64,000 nucleotides of DNA from Nitrospira sp. (GTDB lineage: Bacteria > Nitrospirota > Nitrospiria > Nitrospirales > Nitrospiraceae), in assembly GCA_022842445.1 (NCBI GenBank), contig JALHPO010000001.1, positions 582,984-646,983 on the forward strand. The letters run 5' to 3'. This document shows positions 1-8,271 of the stretch, piece by piece. The translations under genes and the position numbers were made by a program. The notes beneath the pieces are model-generated. The model was not told where the DNA came from. It worked only from the letters and a program-made list of their open reading frames with translations, and made no database searches. Position 1 is the stretch's first letter. Each line of letters opens with the position of its first letter.

Positions 1-371
1 TGCATCCCTCCAGTACCCACTGGGGTGTATTTGGCTACCTTTCCGTCTCGGACAAGAAAGATGTTATTACATGCGGCGAACCGCTGAACGCAGCTCGAAA
101 ATATACTATACGTTGCGTAGTCAATAATCCCTCTGTAAATACTACCGCTGCCAGTACATTGGCCAAGATTGGCACCATTAACGTAGTTCCAGATTTCCGT
201 ACCATCCGATGCTCGTGTCCTTACAACTGGGATCGTCAGGAAGATCGGATGTGTTTCAAGTGCCACTACCGGCTGTCCAACCCATGCATCCAAATCCACT
301 TGCCTGACCGCGGGAATGGCGCAACCAGTAAGAAGCAGTACTGCAATTGCCGCCAAGGCAATTTTCTTCAT
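1..371 (-). CDS. Small lipoprotein, C-terminus cut by window edge
   Basis: Reading from the ATG at 371 leftwards there is an uninterrupted frame of 123 codons that runs off the window. The N-terminus is a textbook lipoprotein signal (MKKIALAAIAVLLLTGC, lipobox LTGC, acylated Cys17), so the product should be anchored in a membrane facing the periplasm. The mature part contains four further Cys residues and no domain I recognise. A GAGG ribosome site lies about 9 nt before the ATG. The stop codon is outside the window. Confidence 0.75.
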   Translation of the reverse strand, partial: MKKIALAAIAVLLLTGCAIPAVRQVDLDAWVGQPVVALETHPIFLTIPVVRTRASDGTEIWNYVNGANLGQCTGSGSIYRGIIDYATYSIFSSCVQRFAACNNIFLVRDGKVAKYTPVGTGGM

Positions 372-516
372 TATTTCGCCCTCAGACTTGAAGGAAATCG
401 TGTTCCAAACTAGTGAGCATCTTGAATATTGCGACCACATTCCAATAAGTTTGGCGATTCTCCTAACTTCCCAATGACGTGTCAAGCCGCAGAGGCACGT
501 CATCCGCAAAGCGTAC

Positions 517-579
517 CTCGTGAAGCACAGGACGGGAAGAGACACGTCTCATATTAGCTTGCGAGATACGCTTCACGAG
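517..579. repeat. Intergenic inverted repeat, GTGAAGCGTATCTCG family
   Basis: The 10-nt arms CTCGTGAAGC (517-526) and GCTTCACGAG (570-579) are perfect inverted complements in the gap after the pentaheme cytochrome gene. Related words (CGTGAAGCGTATC, GCTTCACGAGATAC) recur in the gap at 21805-21911, so this looks like a dispersed intergenic repeat rather than a gene-specific terminator. Confidence 0.5.
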
Positions 580-592
580 AGACGAACGACGA

Positions 593-1843
593 CTACTTAC
601 CGACGGGAATGTTCTCCACCCTCTTGACGATTTCAATCGGCTGGAAGACGGGGTCCTGTAAGCCCTGGGAGGACTCGGCTTCGACCCGCTGAAGAAATGG
701 TGGCGGGCCTGTAATGGCCCCGTAACTGAGGGTGACTTCGACATCGAAGGTCTTGGTGTCTTTCGGCGTCGGAAATGAAAACGTCTCGACTCTCGTTTCG
801 TCCGGCTTTAACACCGTATCGTCCACGACCTTCACCGCCTCGAAATCAAAAACGGTCTTCTGCCCCTTGGCATCCACATAGGTCCGGCCATAGATCCGCT
901 TGTCGGCGAACACGGTCTTGAGATTCTTCCCTTTCACATCGAGATCCAACACGACCGTGGCCCATGCCGGATGGGTCGCAGGCAAATGGTGCGGCACCAG
1001 ACTCTGGACCTTCACGGTCACCGTCGTCTTGTCGCCCTCAATCTTCGTCTGCACATCCAACTTTGCCGCCTCCTGGCGGAGCTTGCCGAGACGGCCTGGA
1101 AACGTGTGGTTGGCGACTTTGCGCTTCTTCTCCCCGTTCGCCGACTCTCCCACCTGTTCAGGCATGTGGCAATGCTGGCATTCCTTGCCGGACTTGACCG
1201 CCTGGCTCTGGTCCCAGTTGCCGAGCAAATCGTTGGCCTTGCCGAGATTGGCCGCCGACGGCACCGATTGGTGGCAGTTCAGACAGAGATCGGACTTCTG
1301 AAAGAGCCCTAATTCCATCGATTGGTGCGCGAGATTTTGAACGAAATCCTTGTAGGGCCCGTAGAGCGTCTTGCTGCCGATTTCATATTTCGGATCCGGC
1401 GGATGCTTGGCGCGATCCACCTGCTTGATCAAATGACACTGCGCACAGGCGACACCGTCCAGAGAGGGATCGCCGGACTTTGCCTGGTCGATGAACAGCT
1501 GCGCCTGATCGGAAAACTCGCGCACATGCGGCGCATGGCATCGAAAACAGAGCGCTTTATCTTTACCGCCCGGCGAGTTGAGATAGGCATCGAGCGACGC
1601 GCGGAACGCCGGAGAATGGATGGACTTCGACAGCGGCGAGGTTTCCCATTCTTCAAAGACACGCTCATGGCAACGTTTGCACTTATTGGAATGGGGAAAA
1701 GCCTTTTCAATGAACGCTTGCCCCTTAGCGTCCTGGGCCAGCGCTTCGGAAGTTCCCCCTCCATACAGGCAGATAAAGCCTGTGAGCACAGCCGCTATAG
1801 CAAACTCCACCACTCTGTAATTGGATCGCGGCTTGTTGTCCAT
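593..1843 (-). CDS. Pentaheme c-type cytochrome (c554-like)
   Basis: The 416-aa product has an N-terminal signal/anchor helix (about residues 13-36) and five CxxCH heme c sites at 55-59, 99-103, 133-137, 187-191 and 222-226, all in the N-terminal half. Residues 230-416 carry no heme and look beta-rich. Spacing resembles the cytochrome c552/c554 family, which carries electrons in the periplasm. It follows the next pentaheme gene upstream by only 7 nt and shares its architecture, so the two are probably a duplicated pair in one transcript. It may relay electrons to or from the NxrC-like proteins encoded upstream; this is inference. Confidence 0.85.
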   Translation of the reverse strand: MDNKPRSNYRVVEFAIAAVLTGFICLYGGGTSEALAQDAKGQAFIEKAFPHSNKCKRCHERVFEEWETSPLSKSIHSPAFRASLDAYLNSPGGKDKALCFRCHAPHVREFSDQAQLFIDQAKSGDPSLDGVACAQCHLIKQVDRAKHPPDPKYEIGSKTLYGPYKDFVQNLAHQSMELGLFQKSDLCLNCHQSVPSAANLGKANDLLGNWDQSQAVKSGKECQHCHMPEQVGESANGEKKRKVANHTFPGRLGKLRQEAAKLDVQTKIEGDKTTVTVKVQSLVPHHLPATHPAWATVVLDLDVKGKNLKTVFADKRIYGRTYVDAKGQKTVFDFEAVKVVDDTVLKPDETRVETFSFPTPKDTKTFDVEVTLSYGAITGPPPFLQRVEAESSQGLQDPVFQPIEIVKRVENIPVGK

Positions 1844-1850
1844 TCTTGCC

Positions 1851-3203
1851 TTACAGCGCTTTCACACGATAGGTCAGCATGCGCGGCTGCGTGTACTCGT
1901 GAACGATCTTCTTCGCTTCGTCCCGCTCTTTGTCGCCCTTCAATGTCGCGAGATAGTTATCCATCAATGCCGGGGCGGGAGTCGGGATCAGGGCATAGGT
2001 GAGCACCGCTTCCACCGTCGCCGCCGTCCCGGCCGGCAGCGCCAAGGCAAAGGGAACTTTTCTGGTGTTCCCCCCCTTGATGAACGGATCAGGGATCGGG
2101 CCACGCAAAATCTTGTCGTACGGCAATCCGAACCGCTTCGTCTCTTCGGCCAGCACCAGGCCCTGTGCGTCTTTCGCCGTCAGGGTCAGAAAGAACTGCT
2201 TCAGCACCGGGTCGCCGTCGGGAAAACTGTGCGGGAGACTCCCGATCTTCACGAGCGCAGTCCCCTCAACAGTACCGCCCGTTCGTTTCACGTCGAGATC
2301 GATGCGCGGCGCCCACTCAGCTTGAAGATTGCGATTTTTCAACATGGTTCCGGCGCCGACCACGCCACGAAACCAATGGCGGCCAATGGGTCTGGTCATG
2401 GCTCCACGCCTCGACGTCGAGCTGCCAGTCGAGGGCTCCATATGGCAGTCCTGACAGATCGTGCCCTGGAGAATTTCTCCCGGCAGATCCTTCTGCGTCA
2501 CGTCTTTGACTTTGTCGAAATGGCACGAGGCACAAAAGGATGCCTCGCGGAACAGGCTCGCCCGCTTGGCTTGATGCACCAGATTTTCTTCCGGGTCGGC
2601 GTATGGTCCGTAAAGGACAGGCCCAGGCCCCGGCTGTACTTTGAATGTAGGCGGAGCAGCCGGTCCACGTTCCACATCGTGGATCAAATGGCACGACGCA
2701 CACCCAATCCCTTCGATCTGAGGTTTGCCCGCCAGGATCTGCTGCATCAATGTTCCGGCATGCTGGGGAAAGACCGTCATCGCCGGCGCATGGCACGACA
2801 GACAGCGGCTCTGCTCCTCCGCAGTCGGATTCGTCTGCGCCCAGAGACCCAACACGGTTTTGAAGATCGGCGATTCCAGCGAGCTGCCGTGCAGCAGGGC
2901 CGCATCAACCCGTCCGAACGTTTTCAAATCGGGCGTTTGCTCTCTGGCGCCCTTCCACTCTTCATAGTGCCGTTCATGGCACTGCTTGCAATCCTCCGAG
3001 CGGATGAACACGTTTTCGATTTCGTCTACCCAATCAGGCCGTATATGCCCCTCCGCCTGTTGGGCGATTGCCTGCCCGTGATGATATAGAGCGCTCAGAC
3101 TGACAAGCGACAGGAGACAGAACGCCGTGACGCCCCATCTCCACCGCAATCGACCGCCAGTTCTGCTCGCCTTACCCCTCACTTCCCACTCCTCACCATT
3201 CAC
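1851..3203 (-). CDS. Pentaheme c-type cytochrome (c554-like), paralogue
   Basis: The product (up to 450 aa) has a hydrophobic export segment near residues 25-48 and five CxxCH motifs at 72-76, 134-138, 168-172, 224-228 and 250-254, followed by a heme-free C-terminal region. Heme order and flanking words (CxxCHERxxEEW, CxxCHLI, YGPY) match the neighbouring cytochrome, showing common descent. The start is uncertain: the first ~18 codons from the ATG at 3203 are written by a repetitive intergenic sequence, and an internal TTG just before the hydrophobic segment could be the true start. Periplasmic electron carrier by family. Confidence 0.83.
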   Translation of the reverse strand: MNGEEWEVRGKASRTGGRLRWRWGVTAFCLLSLVSLSALYHHGQAIAQQAEGHIRPDWVDEIENVFIRSEDCKQCHERHYEEWKGAREQTPDLKTFGRVDAALLHGSSLESPIFKTVLGLWAQTNPTAEEQSRCLSCHAPAMTVFPQHAGTLMQQILAGKPQIEGIGCASCHLIHDVERGPAAPPTFKVQPGPGPVLYGPYADPEENLVHQAKRASLFREASFCASCHFDKVKDVTQKDLPGEILQGTICQDCHMEPSTGSSTSRRGAMTRPIGRHWFRGVVGAGTMLKNRNLQAEWAPRIDLDVKRTGGTVEGTALVKIGSLPHSFPDGDPVLKQFFLTLTAKDAQGLVLAEETKRFGLPYDKILRGPIPDPFIKGGNTRKVPFALALPAGTAATVEAVLTYALIPTPAPALMDNYLATLKGDKERDEAKKIVHEYTQPRMLTYRVKAL

Positions 3204-3236
3204 CCCTCACCCCTTGCTACTTACCACTTACAAACT
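3177..3236. repeat. Degenerate C-rich token repeat (CACCCCTCACCCCTTGC type)
   Basis: This stretch is built of short near-repeats (CCCTCACTTCCC, CACCCCTCACCCCTTGCTAC, TTACCACTTAC). The same style recurs at 3768-3812, 49068-49109 and 58753-58794, always at gene borders. It overlaps the presumed 5' end of the cytochrome gene at 3203, which makes that start doubtful. Confidence 0.45.
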
Positions 3237-3240
3237 TTCG

Positions 3241-3672
3241 TTAATCCCGCTTGCAGCCGACAAAATGGAAATTGACGCCCCACCCGACCGGATCGCCAGG
3301 ATCAGCCGGTTCGTAGGTTCCGACGGTGAAATTGCATTCCTTCATGGCCTTCTTGATGGCCGATCCGAAATCCGCCATGGTGCGGATTTCACGCTTGTCG
3401 ATTTCCTTGATGACCGAACGGACCTTGATGCCCGCATAGTCGGCCCGTGAATTACCGATTACCTCGAACACGGCGACACCCTGCGGACGCTCGAGCTTCA
3501 GTTCTTTCTGAATGTCTTCGTCCACGGCACCGACGACGATCCCGAATTCCTCACCGAGCCGGGCCGCTTCTTCCTCCGTCATCACCGGCTCTGTTGCGGC
3601 GCTCACAGATCCCACAGCAACAATGAGCAACCAGCTCAGCATGAGGGCTCCCGCCACAAGTCCCTCTTTCAC
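3241..3672 (-). CDS. Secreted PDZ-domain protein
   Basis: I start at the GTG at 3672 because a GGAGG ribosome site sits 7 nt before it; this gives 143 aa beginning with a clean signal peptide (about residues 1-28, cleaved near VSA-ATE). The remainder is a single PDZ-like fold (GVAVFEVIGNSRADYAGIKVG-like core, here GIKVRSVI), the module used to bind C-termini or partner proteins in HtrA-type proteins, but there is no protease domain. Two late Cys residues (in KECN and VGCKRD) could form a disulfide. It lies between an NxrC-like gene and the pentaheme cytochromes, suggesting a periplasmic scaffold role. Confidence 0.75.
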   Translation of the reverse strand: MKEGLVAGALMLSWLLIVAVGSVSAATEPVMTEEEAARLGEEFGIVVGAVDEDIQKELKLERPQGVAVFEVIGNSRADYAGIKVRSVIKEIDKREIRTMADFGSAIKKAMKECNFTVGTYEPADPGDPVGWGVNFHFVGCKRD

Positions 3673-3820
3673 GCTTTTGCCTCCACACCAAACTGTGCGC
3701 ATCATTCATAAACGAATTCGGCGGGAAAACCCTCGGCCGTTCTACCGCTCACCCTTTATCGCTTATGTTTCCCCAATCCCCTCACCCCTAACCCTTCACC
3801 CCTTACGTGTCCCCGTGCCG

Positions 3821-4654
3821 CTACAGCTTGGCGACAGGATCGATGCTCAGCTGAAACCACGGCGCCACCGCCTTCTGGCCGTTACGTTCTTTGTTTTCCC
3901 CGTTCCACACGGCGAAGGAAACGGTTTGCACACGGCCGGGAATGAGTTTCGCTTCGTTCTCTTGTTCTTCGCTCACGAGGGGACGCTGCATGACGACATG
4001 CCAGACTCCATCCTTCCACAAGGCCTTTCCCTGCACCCGGCCTTGCTTCTCTTTCGTCGTCAGCGTGCTGAAGCCACCGCCGATCAGATCTTCCACCGAG
4101 GAGATCCGGCGCGGAATGACTTCGAATGTCCGCACGCCGCCCTCTTTCTTCTCGGAACTCCGCGAAGCCCGCCGGTCGATGTCGCTTTGCCAATCCGCTT
4201 TCCAATGCCAGATGTTGATGTAGTGGTCCAATTGCCCCATGCAGAAAAATGCCGGCGCATCGCCAAGGGGAAGACCGATCGCGACCCCGTCCCGGAACGT
4301 GCCCGGCGTCAGTCGATCGTTCTTGGTGTTGTCCTGCCACTCAAGGAGAAACGCAATGTCGTTACCATTATGAAGCGACCGCACCACCAGCGCCCGCGCA
4401 GTCGGCTCCGGCCACACCGGACGCGTAATGACCTGGCCGCTCAATGGAATCGTCATGGGCGGGATCGCGCCCCACGCGGCGTCATCAGGCGACTGGGGAA
4501 GCTCCCCCTCGACCCAATGTGATCGGATCGTCAGCCCTTCTGAACTGACAAGCGGAATTCCGAATCCACCAAGGATGCTGGCTGCCAGGAGAAGACCGGA
4601 CAAACACAGGAAGAGGAGAGGGCGAGATCGGCAGAAGTTCGTCATGCCCACCAT
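3821..4654 (-). CDS. NxrC-like heme b subunit (ethylbenzene dehydrogenase-type domain)
   Basis: The 277-aa protein has an N-terminal signal/anchor (residues 9-37) and one EB_dh-type domain, the heme b-binding fold of the gamma subunits of NXR, chlorate reductase and ethylbenzene dehydrogenase. The FFCMG segment at 136-140 matches the conserved stretch carrying the Met ligand in the family, followed by an INIWHWKADWQ motif shared with the larger paralogue at 10320-11270. It is shorter than that paralogue, lacking a loop of about 40 residues. In DMSO-reductase-type enzymes this subunit passes electrons from the beta subunit to c cytochromes, two of which are encoded just downstream. Confidence 0.82.
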   Translation of the reverse strand: MVGMTNFCRSRPLLFLCLSGLLLAASILGGFGIPLVSSEGLTIRSHWVEGELPQSPDDAAWGAIPPMTIPLSGQVITRPVWPEPTARALVVRSLHNGNDIAFLLEWQDNTKNDRLTPGTFRDGVAIGLPLGDAPAFFCMGQLDHYINIWHWKADWQSDIDRRASRSSEKKEGGVRTFEVIPRRISSVEDLIGGGFSTLTTKEKQGRVQGKALWKDGVWHVVMQRPLVSEEQENEAKLIPGRVQTVSFAVWNGENKERNGQKAVAPWFQLSIDPVAKL

Positions 4655-4691
4655 GCAACGCTTTCGTGAACCGGGCGCGCGGCGATGCGGC

Positions 4692-5945
4692 CTACGCGAG
4701 CTTCAGCCGGCGTATTTTGTTTTCTCCGCGTTCGCAAATATAGAGGTGTCCTTGCGAATCCAGGGCCAGGCCGACCGGGGCATTCACGACCGCCTCGACT
4801 CCCAGCAACCCGTCACCATGCTTGAGCGTGCCGGCCGACTCTTTTGCGACGAACCGCGCTGCGCCGCACCCGCCCATATGCTTATCTTCGTACCCGCTAT
4901 CGCCGTTGCCCGCCACCGTCGTAATGATGCCGGTGCCGGCATCCACCTTGCGCACCCGGTGGTTCATGGTATCGGACACATACAGATTATCCTCGCGGTC
5001 GAAGACGACTGCCTCCGGTGCATGCAACATGGCTCTGACAGCCGGTTTGTCGTCGCCGTCATAACCATACCGGCAGACGCCCGCGACGGTCGAAATCAGA
5101 CCCGACTGCCGGTCGATCTTTCGCACACGGTTACTGCCTTTATCGACAAGATGCACATCGCCCTTGTTGTTCACCGCCAAGCCCACGACATCGTACAGAC
5201 GCGCCTCCATAGCGGGCCGCCCGTCGTCCAGATACATCGACAGGTCCAGACCATCCGAACAGACCGGCATAAGCCATCCCTGATCGTCGCTGAAATCGAT
5301 GCCGATCGCATCGCCTGACAACACCACGAGATTACGGGCGACCAGCGGCTGCTCGCGAGCCTCATCCTCGGCCGTCCAGGCTCCGGCGATCGTCGTGACC
5401 ATGCCGGTCTTAGGATCATACCGCCTGACCTTATGGGCCTGTGTATCGGCGATATAGAGCACGCCGTCCCGATCGAACGCGATCGCGGCAGGCCAGGTCA
5501 GATTCACCTCTAGCGCAGGGCCATCTCCGTTAAACCCATGCTGTCCCGTGCCGACCACCGTCGTGATAAAGCCGGTCTCGTGATCGATCTTGCGAATCCG
5601 ATTGCTTCCGGAATCGCAGATATACAAATTGTTCCGGGAATCAAACGCCAGACCCAACGGCAAATAGAGGCCGGCCTCACCGCAAGGGCCGTCGTCTCCG
5701 CAGTAGCAGGTTTCGCCGATGCCGGAAAAATTGTGGAGCGTGCCGGCCTGAAGATTGACGCGGCGGATGCGGTCCGAACCGGACTCCGCAAAATACAGCC
5801 ACTGCTCGTCGACATCCAGCGCGACATCATGCGGGAGCGGAATCCCCGCTTTCACCGCTATCTTCCCGTCACCGGTGCTGCGCGCTTTTCCGTTTCCCGC
5901 AAAGGTTTCGATAAAGCCGCCGGCTAACTCTACTGCGGTACCCAT
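4692..5945 (-). CDS. NHL-repeat beta-propeller protein
   Basis: Start at the ATG at 5945, preceded by AGGGG at 7 nt, gives 417 aa. The whole chain is NHL repeats: units of about 55 residues with patterns like DxxGNLYICDSGSNRIRKID and ITTVVGTGQHGFNGDG repeat six times, which should form a six-bladed propeller. No signal peptide is visible, so it may be cytoplasmic or exported by another route. Such propellers bind proteins or ligands; the substrate cannot be read. It is separated by 37 nt from the NxrC-like gene downstream and lies 42 nt after tatA. Confidence 0.8.
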   Translation of the reverse strand: MGTAVELAGGFIETFAGNGKARSTGDGKIAVKAGIPLPHDVALDVDEQWLYFAESGSDRIRRVNLQAGTLHNFSGIGETCYCGDDGPCGEAGLYLPLGLAFDSRNNLYICDSGSNRIRKIDHETGFITTVVGTGQHGFNGDGPALEVNLTWPAAIAFDRDGVLYIADTQAHKVRRYDPKTGMVTTIAGAWTAEDEAREQPLVARNLVVLSGDAIGIDFSDDQGWLMPVCSDGLDLSMYLDDGRPAMEARLYDVVGLAVNNKGDVHLVDKGSNRVRKIDRQSGLISTVAGVCRYGYDGDDKPAVRAMLHAPEAVVFDREDNLYVSDTMNHRVRKVDAGTGIITTVAGNGDSGYEDKHMGGCGAARFVAKESAGTLKHGDGLLGVEAVVNAPVGLALDSQGHLYICERGENKIRRLKLA

Positions 5946-5987
5946 AGATATCCCCTGCCTCTCCATGACTGACAACGCACGATCTGC

Positions 5988-6260
5988 TTACACGCGTGGA
6001 GCAGGCTGCGCAGCTGCTGCGGTCTGATTGGCTGAGACGGTCTGCGCCGACGAGTCGGCCACAGCCTGGGGGGCCGTCGCCTGCTGTGCCGCCGCCTGGG
6101 CCTCGGCTTCGATAGCCTCCGCCTCGTGTACGGACTTCTTGAATCCCTTGATCGCCTTGCCCAATCCCTCTCCCAATTGCGGCAACTTGCCTGCCCCGAA
6201 AATAATCAGGACAATGACCAGGATCAGGATCAGTTCTGTAAATCCAAGACTCCCAAACAT
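5988..6260 (-). CDS. tatA: Twin-arginine translocase subunit TatA/TatE
   Basis: The 90-aa protein has the standard TatA form: one short transmembrane helix at the N-terminus ([19 protein letters not shown]), the [22 protein letters not shown] amphipathic helix, then an Ala/Gln-rich disordered tail. TatA multimerises to make the pore for folded, cofactor-loaded proteins. Its position inside a cluster of molybdoenzyme accessory genes fits export of an NXR-type enzyme; NXR alpha subunits of Nitrospira are known to face the periplasm. tatC is not in the window. Confidence 0.92.
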   Translation of the reverse strand: MFGSLGFTELILILVIVLIIFGAGKLPQLGEGLGKAIKGFKKSVHEAEAIEAEAQAAAQQATAPQAVADSSAQTVSANQTAAAAQPAPRV

Positions 6261-6285
6261 GGCGCGCTCCTTCGTAAAGGGTGGA

Positions 6286-7101
6286 TCAGGCTCCTGAACT
6301 GTCTTTCGACTTTTTTGCGAATCGCTCTCTCAATCGTTTGCGGGCGGCTTCGGCCTTTTCGAACATTTTGCACTTGTCGTACACGCTGATGAGATTGTAG
6401 TAGGCCAGCGGCTCATCGGGATTCTGCTCAACGGCATTTTCCATGACCGTGACCGCCAGATCGGTCTTCTTGTGGTTAAGGGCAATCTCCATCAGCTTGA
6501 AGCTCGACTCCAAATGTTTCGGGTCCAGTTCGAGCGTTCTGAGGTAGCACTGAATCCCCATATCGATCGTGTTGTAATCGGACACTTGGGGATTGTCCAA
6601 CTCAATATACACGCCGGCCAGGTTGTACCACGCAATCGGATCGTCCGGAGTGATTTCGACGAGGCGCTCATAGTAGCCTTTCGCCTCCATGTGCTTCTTC
6701 TTATCCGCATAGACACGTCCGAGATTAAACAGTGCCAGCACATCGTGAGGAAACACGTCCAACGCATGCCGAAACTCAGCCTCGGCTTCGTCCGTCATGT
6801 TCTTCGTGGCATAAATCGTGCCGAGATTCGAGTAATACATGGCCAGCGAGCGATTCATTTCCGCGCGCAAGCCTTCGGCCATTTCAATCGACTTCTTCAC
6901 CTCCGCCAGCGCATCATCAAGCCGCCCCTGGCTGAAATACAGCTCACCGAGGCGGCAGCGCGCCTGGAAATCGTCCGGTTCGACCGCGAGCAATTTTTCG
7001 ATCGCGGAGATTTCTTCTTCCGGCGAGAGCGGCTGATCGCCAGGATCCACTGCGGCAGCGCCAGGCTGCATCGGTTCCGACATCGGTGTTTGTGCGTCCA
7101 T
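6286..7101 (-). CDS. TPR-repeat protein
   Basis: The 271-aa product is made of tetratricopeptide units from about residue 45 to 260 (for example [38 protein letters not shown] and [19 protein letters not shown]), about five to six repeats, with a charged C-terminus. No export signal is seen. TPR proteins scaffold protein complexes; next to tatA and a membrane protein gene (32 nt upstream) it may be an assembly factor, which is inference. Confidence 0.8.
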   Translation of the reverse strand: MDAQTPMSEPMQPGAAAVDPGDQPLSPEEEISAIEKLLAVEPDDFQARCRLGELYFSQGRLDDALAEVKKSIEMAEGLRAEMNRSLAMYYSNLGTIYATKNMTDEAEAEFRHALDVFPHDVLALFNLGRVYADKKKHMEAKGYYERLVEITPDDPIAWYNLAGVYIELDNPQVSDYNTIDMGIQCYLRTLELDPKHLESSFKLMEIALNHKKTDLAVTVMENAVEQNPDEPLAYYNLISVYDKCKMFEKAEAARKRLRERFAKKSKDSSGA

Positions 7102-7133
7102 ACGAATCTCGATTCCTGTGGTTCAGTACCTGT

Positions 7134-8255
7134 CTACGCCTCTTCGGCGATCATCCGTTCCGGCGATCTCAGCAAAGGGCTGTTGGCATCAAGCGACGAT
7201 TCCGCGACGGGCGGCCTGACCCGGTCGAGCGTCAACAACATCACGCCGAGAATCACCATCAGCGTCAAATTGGAAAACATCAATGCGTATCCGGCGATGA
7301 ACATGAGCCCAAGGCCGTACCCGGCCAATCGCCCCATCATCAACAGCTTGATGACCGTATACGACCAACAGAGCAAGCCTCCGATGTAAATCGCAAAGGG
7401 AAGATAGAATGTATAGCCCATCCCGAACTGGAAAATCCAACCGATCCCCTGCGACGCCTGCCTGACCGCCGAGGCCAACGCCGGATTATACAGGTCCAGC
7501 ACATAATCCGTGAAGATCAGCGCCGTGAAAATCGTGGCCGTCGTCGTCCAAAACCAGATCGCCCGATGCCGCTGTCGCCGGTTCTTCGTCCACAACGAGA
7601 GTCCCTGTCCGTACGCCGCGAAGACAAGAATGCTCGCCAATACCATAAGGGCTTCGCCGGCTCGATGAACTTCGTACACCAGCGGCGGAGCCGCCACTGT
7701 TCCGGACAACCCATAGATCGTCGACACGACCTGATAATACAGCCAGCCGGATATTCCAAGGTAATAGGCTGCCACTAGAAAGCGCTGTGCAGGTTCCCGA
7801 TGGGCAGTGAGGTACTCCGCCACGAACAAGGTGAGCGTCACCAGCGCCACACTGTTGTAGATGATGGCGCCCAGCATCCCCGGCTGCACGAACAGAAACG
7901 CGATGGTCAACAACAATAAGAGCGCGGCACTGGCGATCCCGGATTTGGCCAGCCGGCCGGTATCCTGCCCGATGCCCCGATTGACCATTGTCAACGTGAG
8001 GCTCAAGAACAACAGTACCGCGACAATATTCAGCAGCCACGCGCCTACCTCCGTGAGGGTGGTGAACGTCGGCGTAATCCATGGATGCGTCCCCGCCAGC
8101 TTGCTCAGGTGCATGCCCAAACGAGACATCAGCCGATACAGCACCAGCTCCAAGAAGGACGCCAGCAAGACCAGCTTGATGGCATATTCGAACAAAAGAC
8201 CGAAGTCCCCTACTTTTCCGGTCGGCCGGTCGCCTATCGCCGCAGCCTTGATCAC
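7134..8255 (-). CDS. Polytopic membrane protein, unrecognised
   Basis: A 373-aa protein starting at a GTG at 8255 with GAGG 8 nt before it. About nine to ten hydrophobic segments of 18-22 residues can be counted, separated by short basic loops, with no CxxCH and few Cys. His residues occur in two loops (SKLAGTHPW, VYEVHRAGEAL). I do not recognise the family. It sits 16 nt from the radical SAM gene upstream and 32 nt from the TPR gene downstream, so co-transcription is likely. It could be a membrane anchor or heme-handling subunit, but nothing in the sequence proves it. Confidence 0.75.
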   Translation of the reverse strand: MIKAAAIGDRPTGKVGDFGLLFEYAIKLVLLASFLELVLYRLMSRLGMHLSKLAGTHPWITPTFTTLTEVGAWLLNIVAVLLFLSLTLTMVNRGIGQDTGRLAKSGIASAALLLLLTIAFLFVQPGMLGAIIYNSVALVTLTLFVAEYLTAHREPAQRFLVAAYYLGISGWLYYQVVSTIYGLSGTVAAPPLVYEVHRAGEALMVLASILVFAAYGQGLSLWTKNRRQRHRAIWFWTTTATIFTALIFTDYVLDLYNPALASAVRQASQGIGWIFQFGMGYTFYLPFAIYIGGLLCWSYTVIKLLMMGRLAGYGLGLMFIAGYALMFSNLTLMVILGVMLLTLDRVRPPVAESSLDANSPLLRSPERMIAEEA

Positions 8256-8271
8256 AAACGAACCTCGCTAC

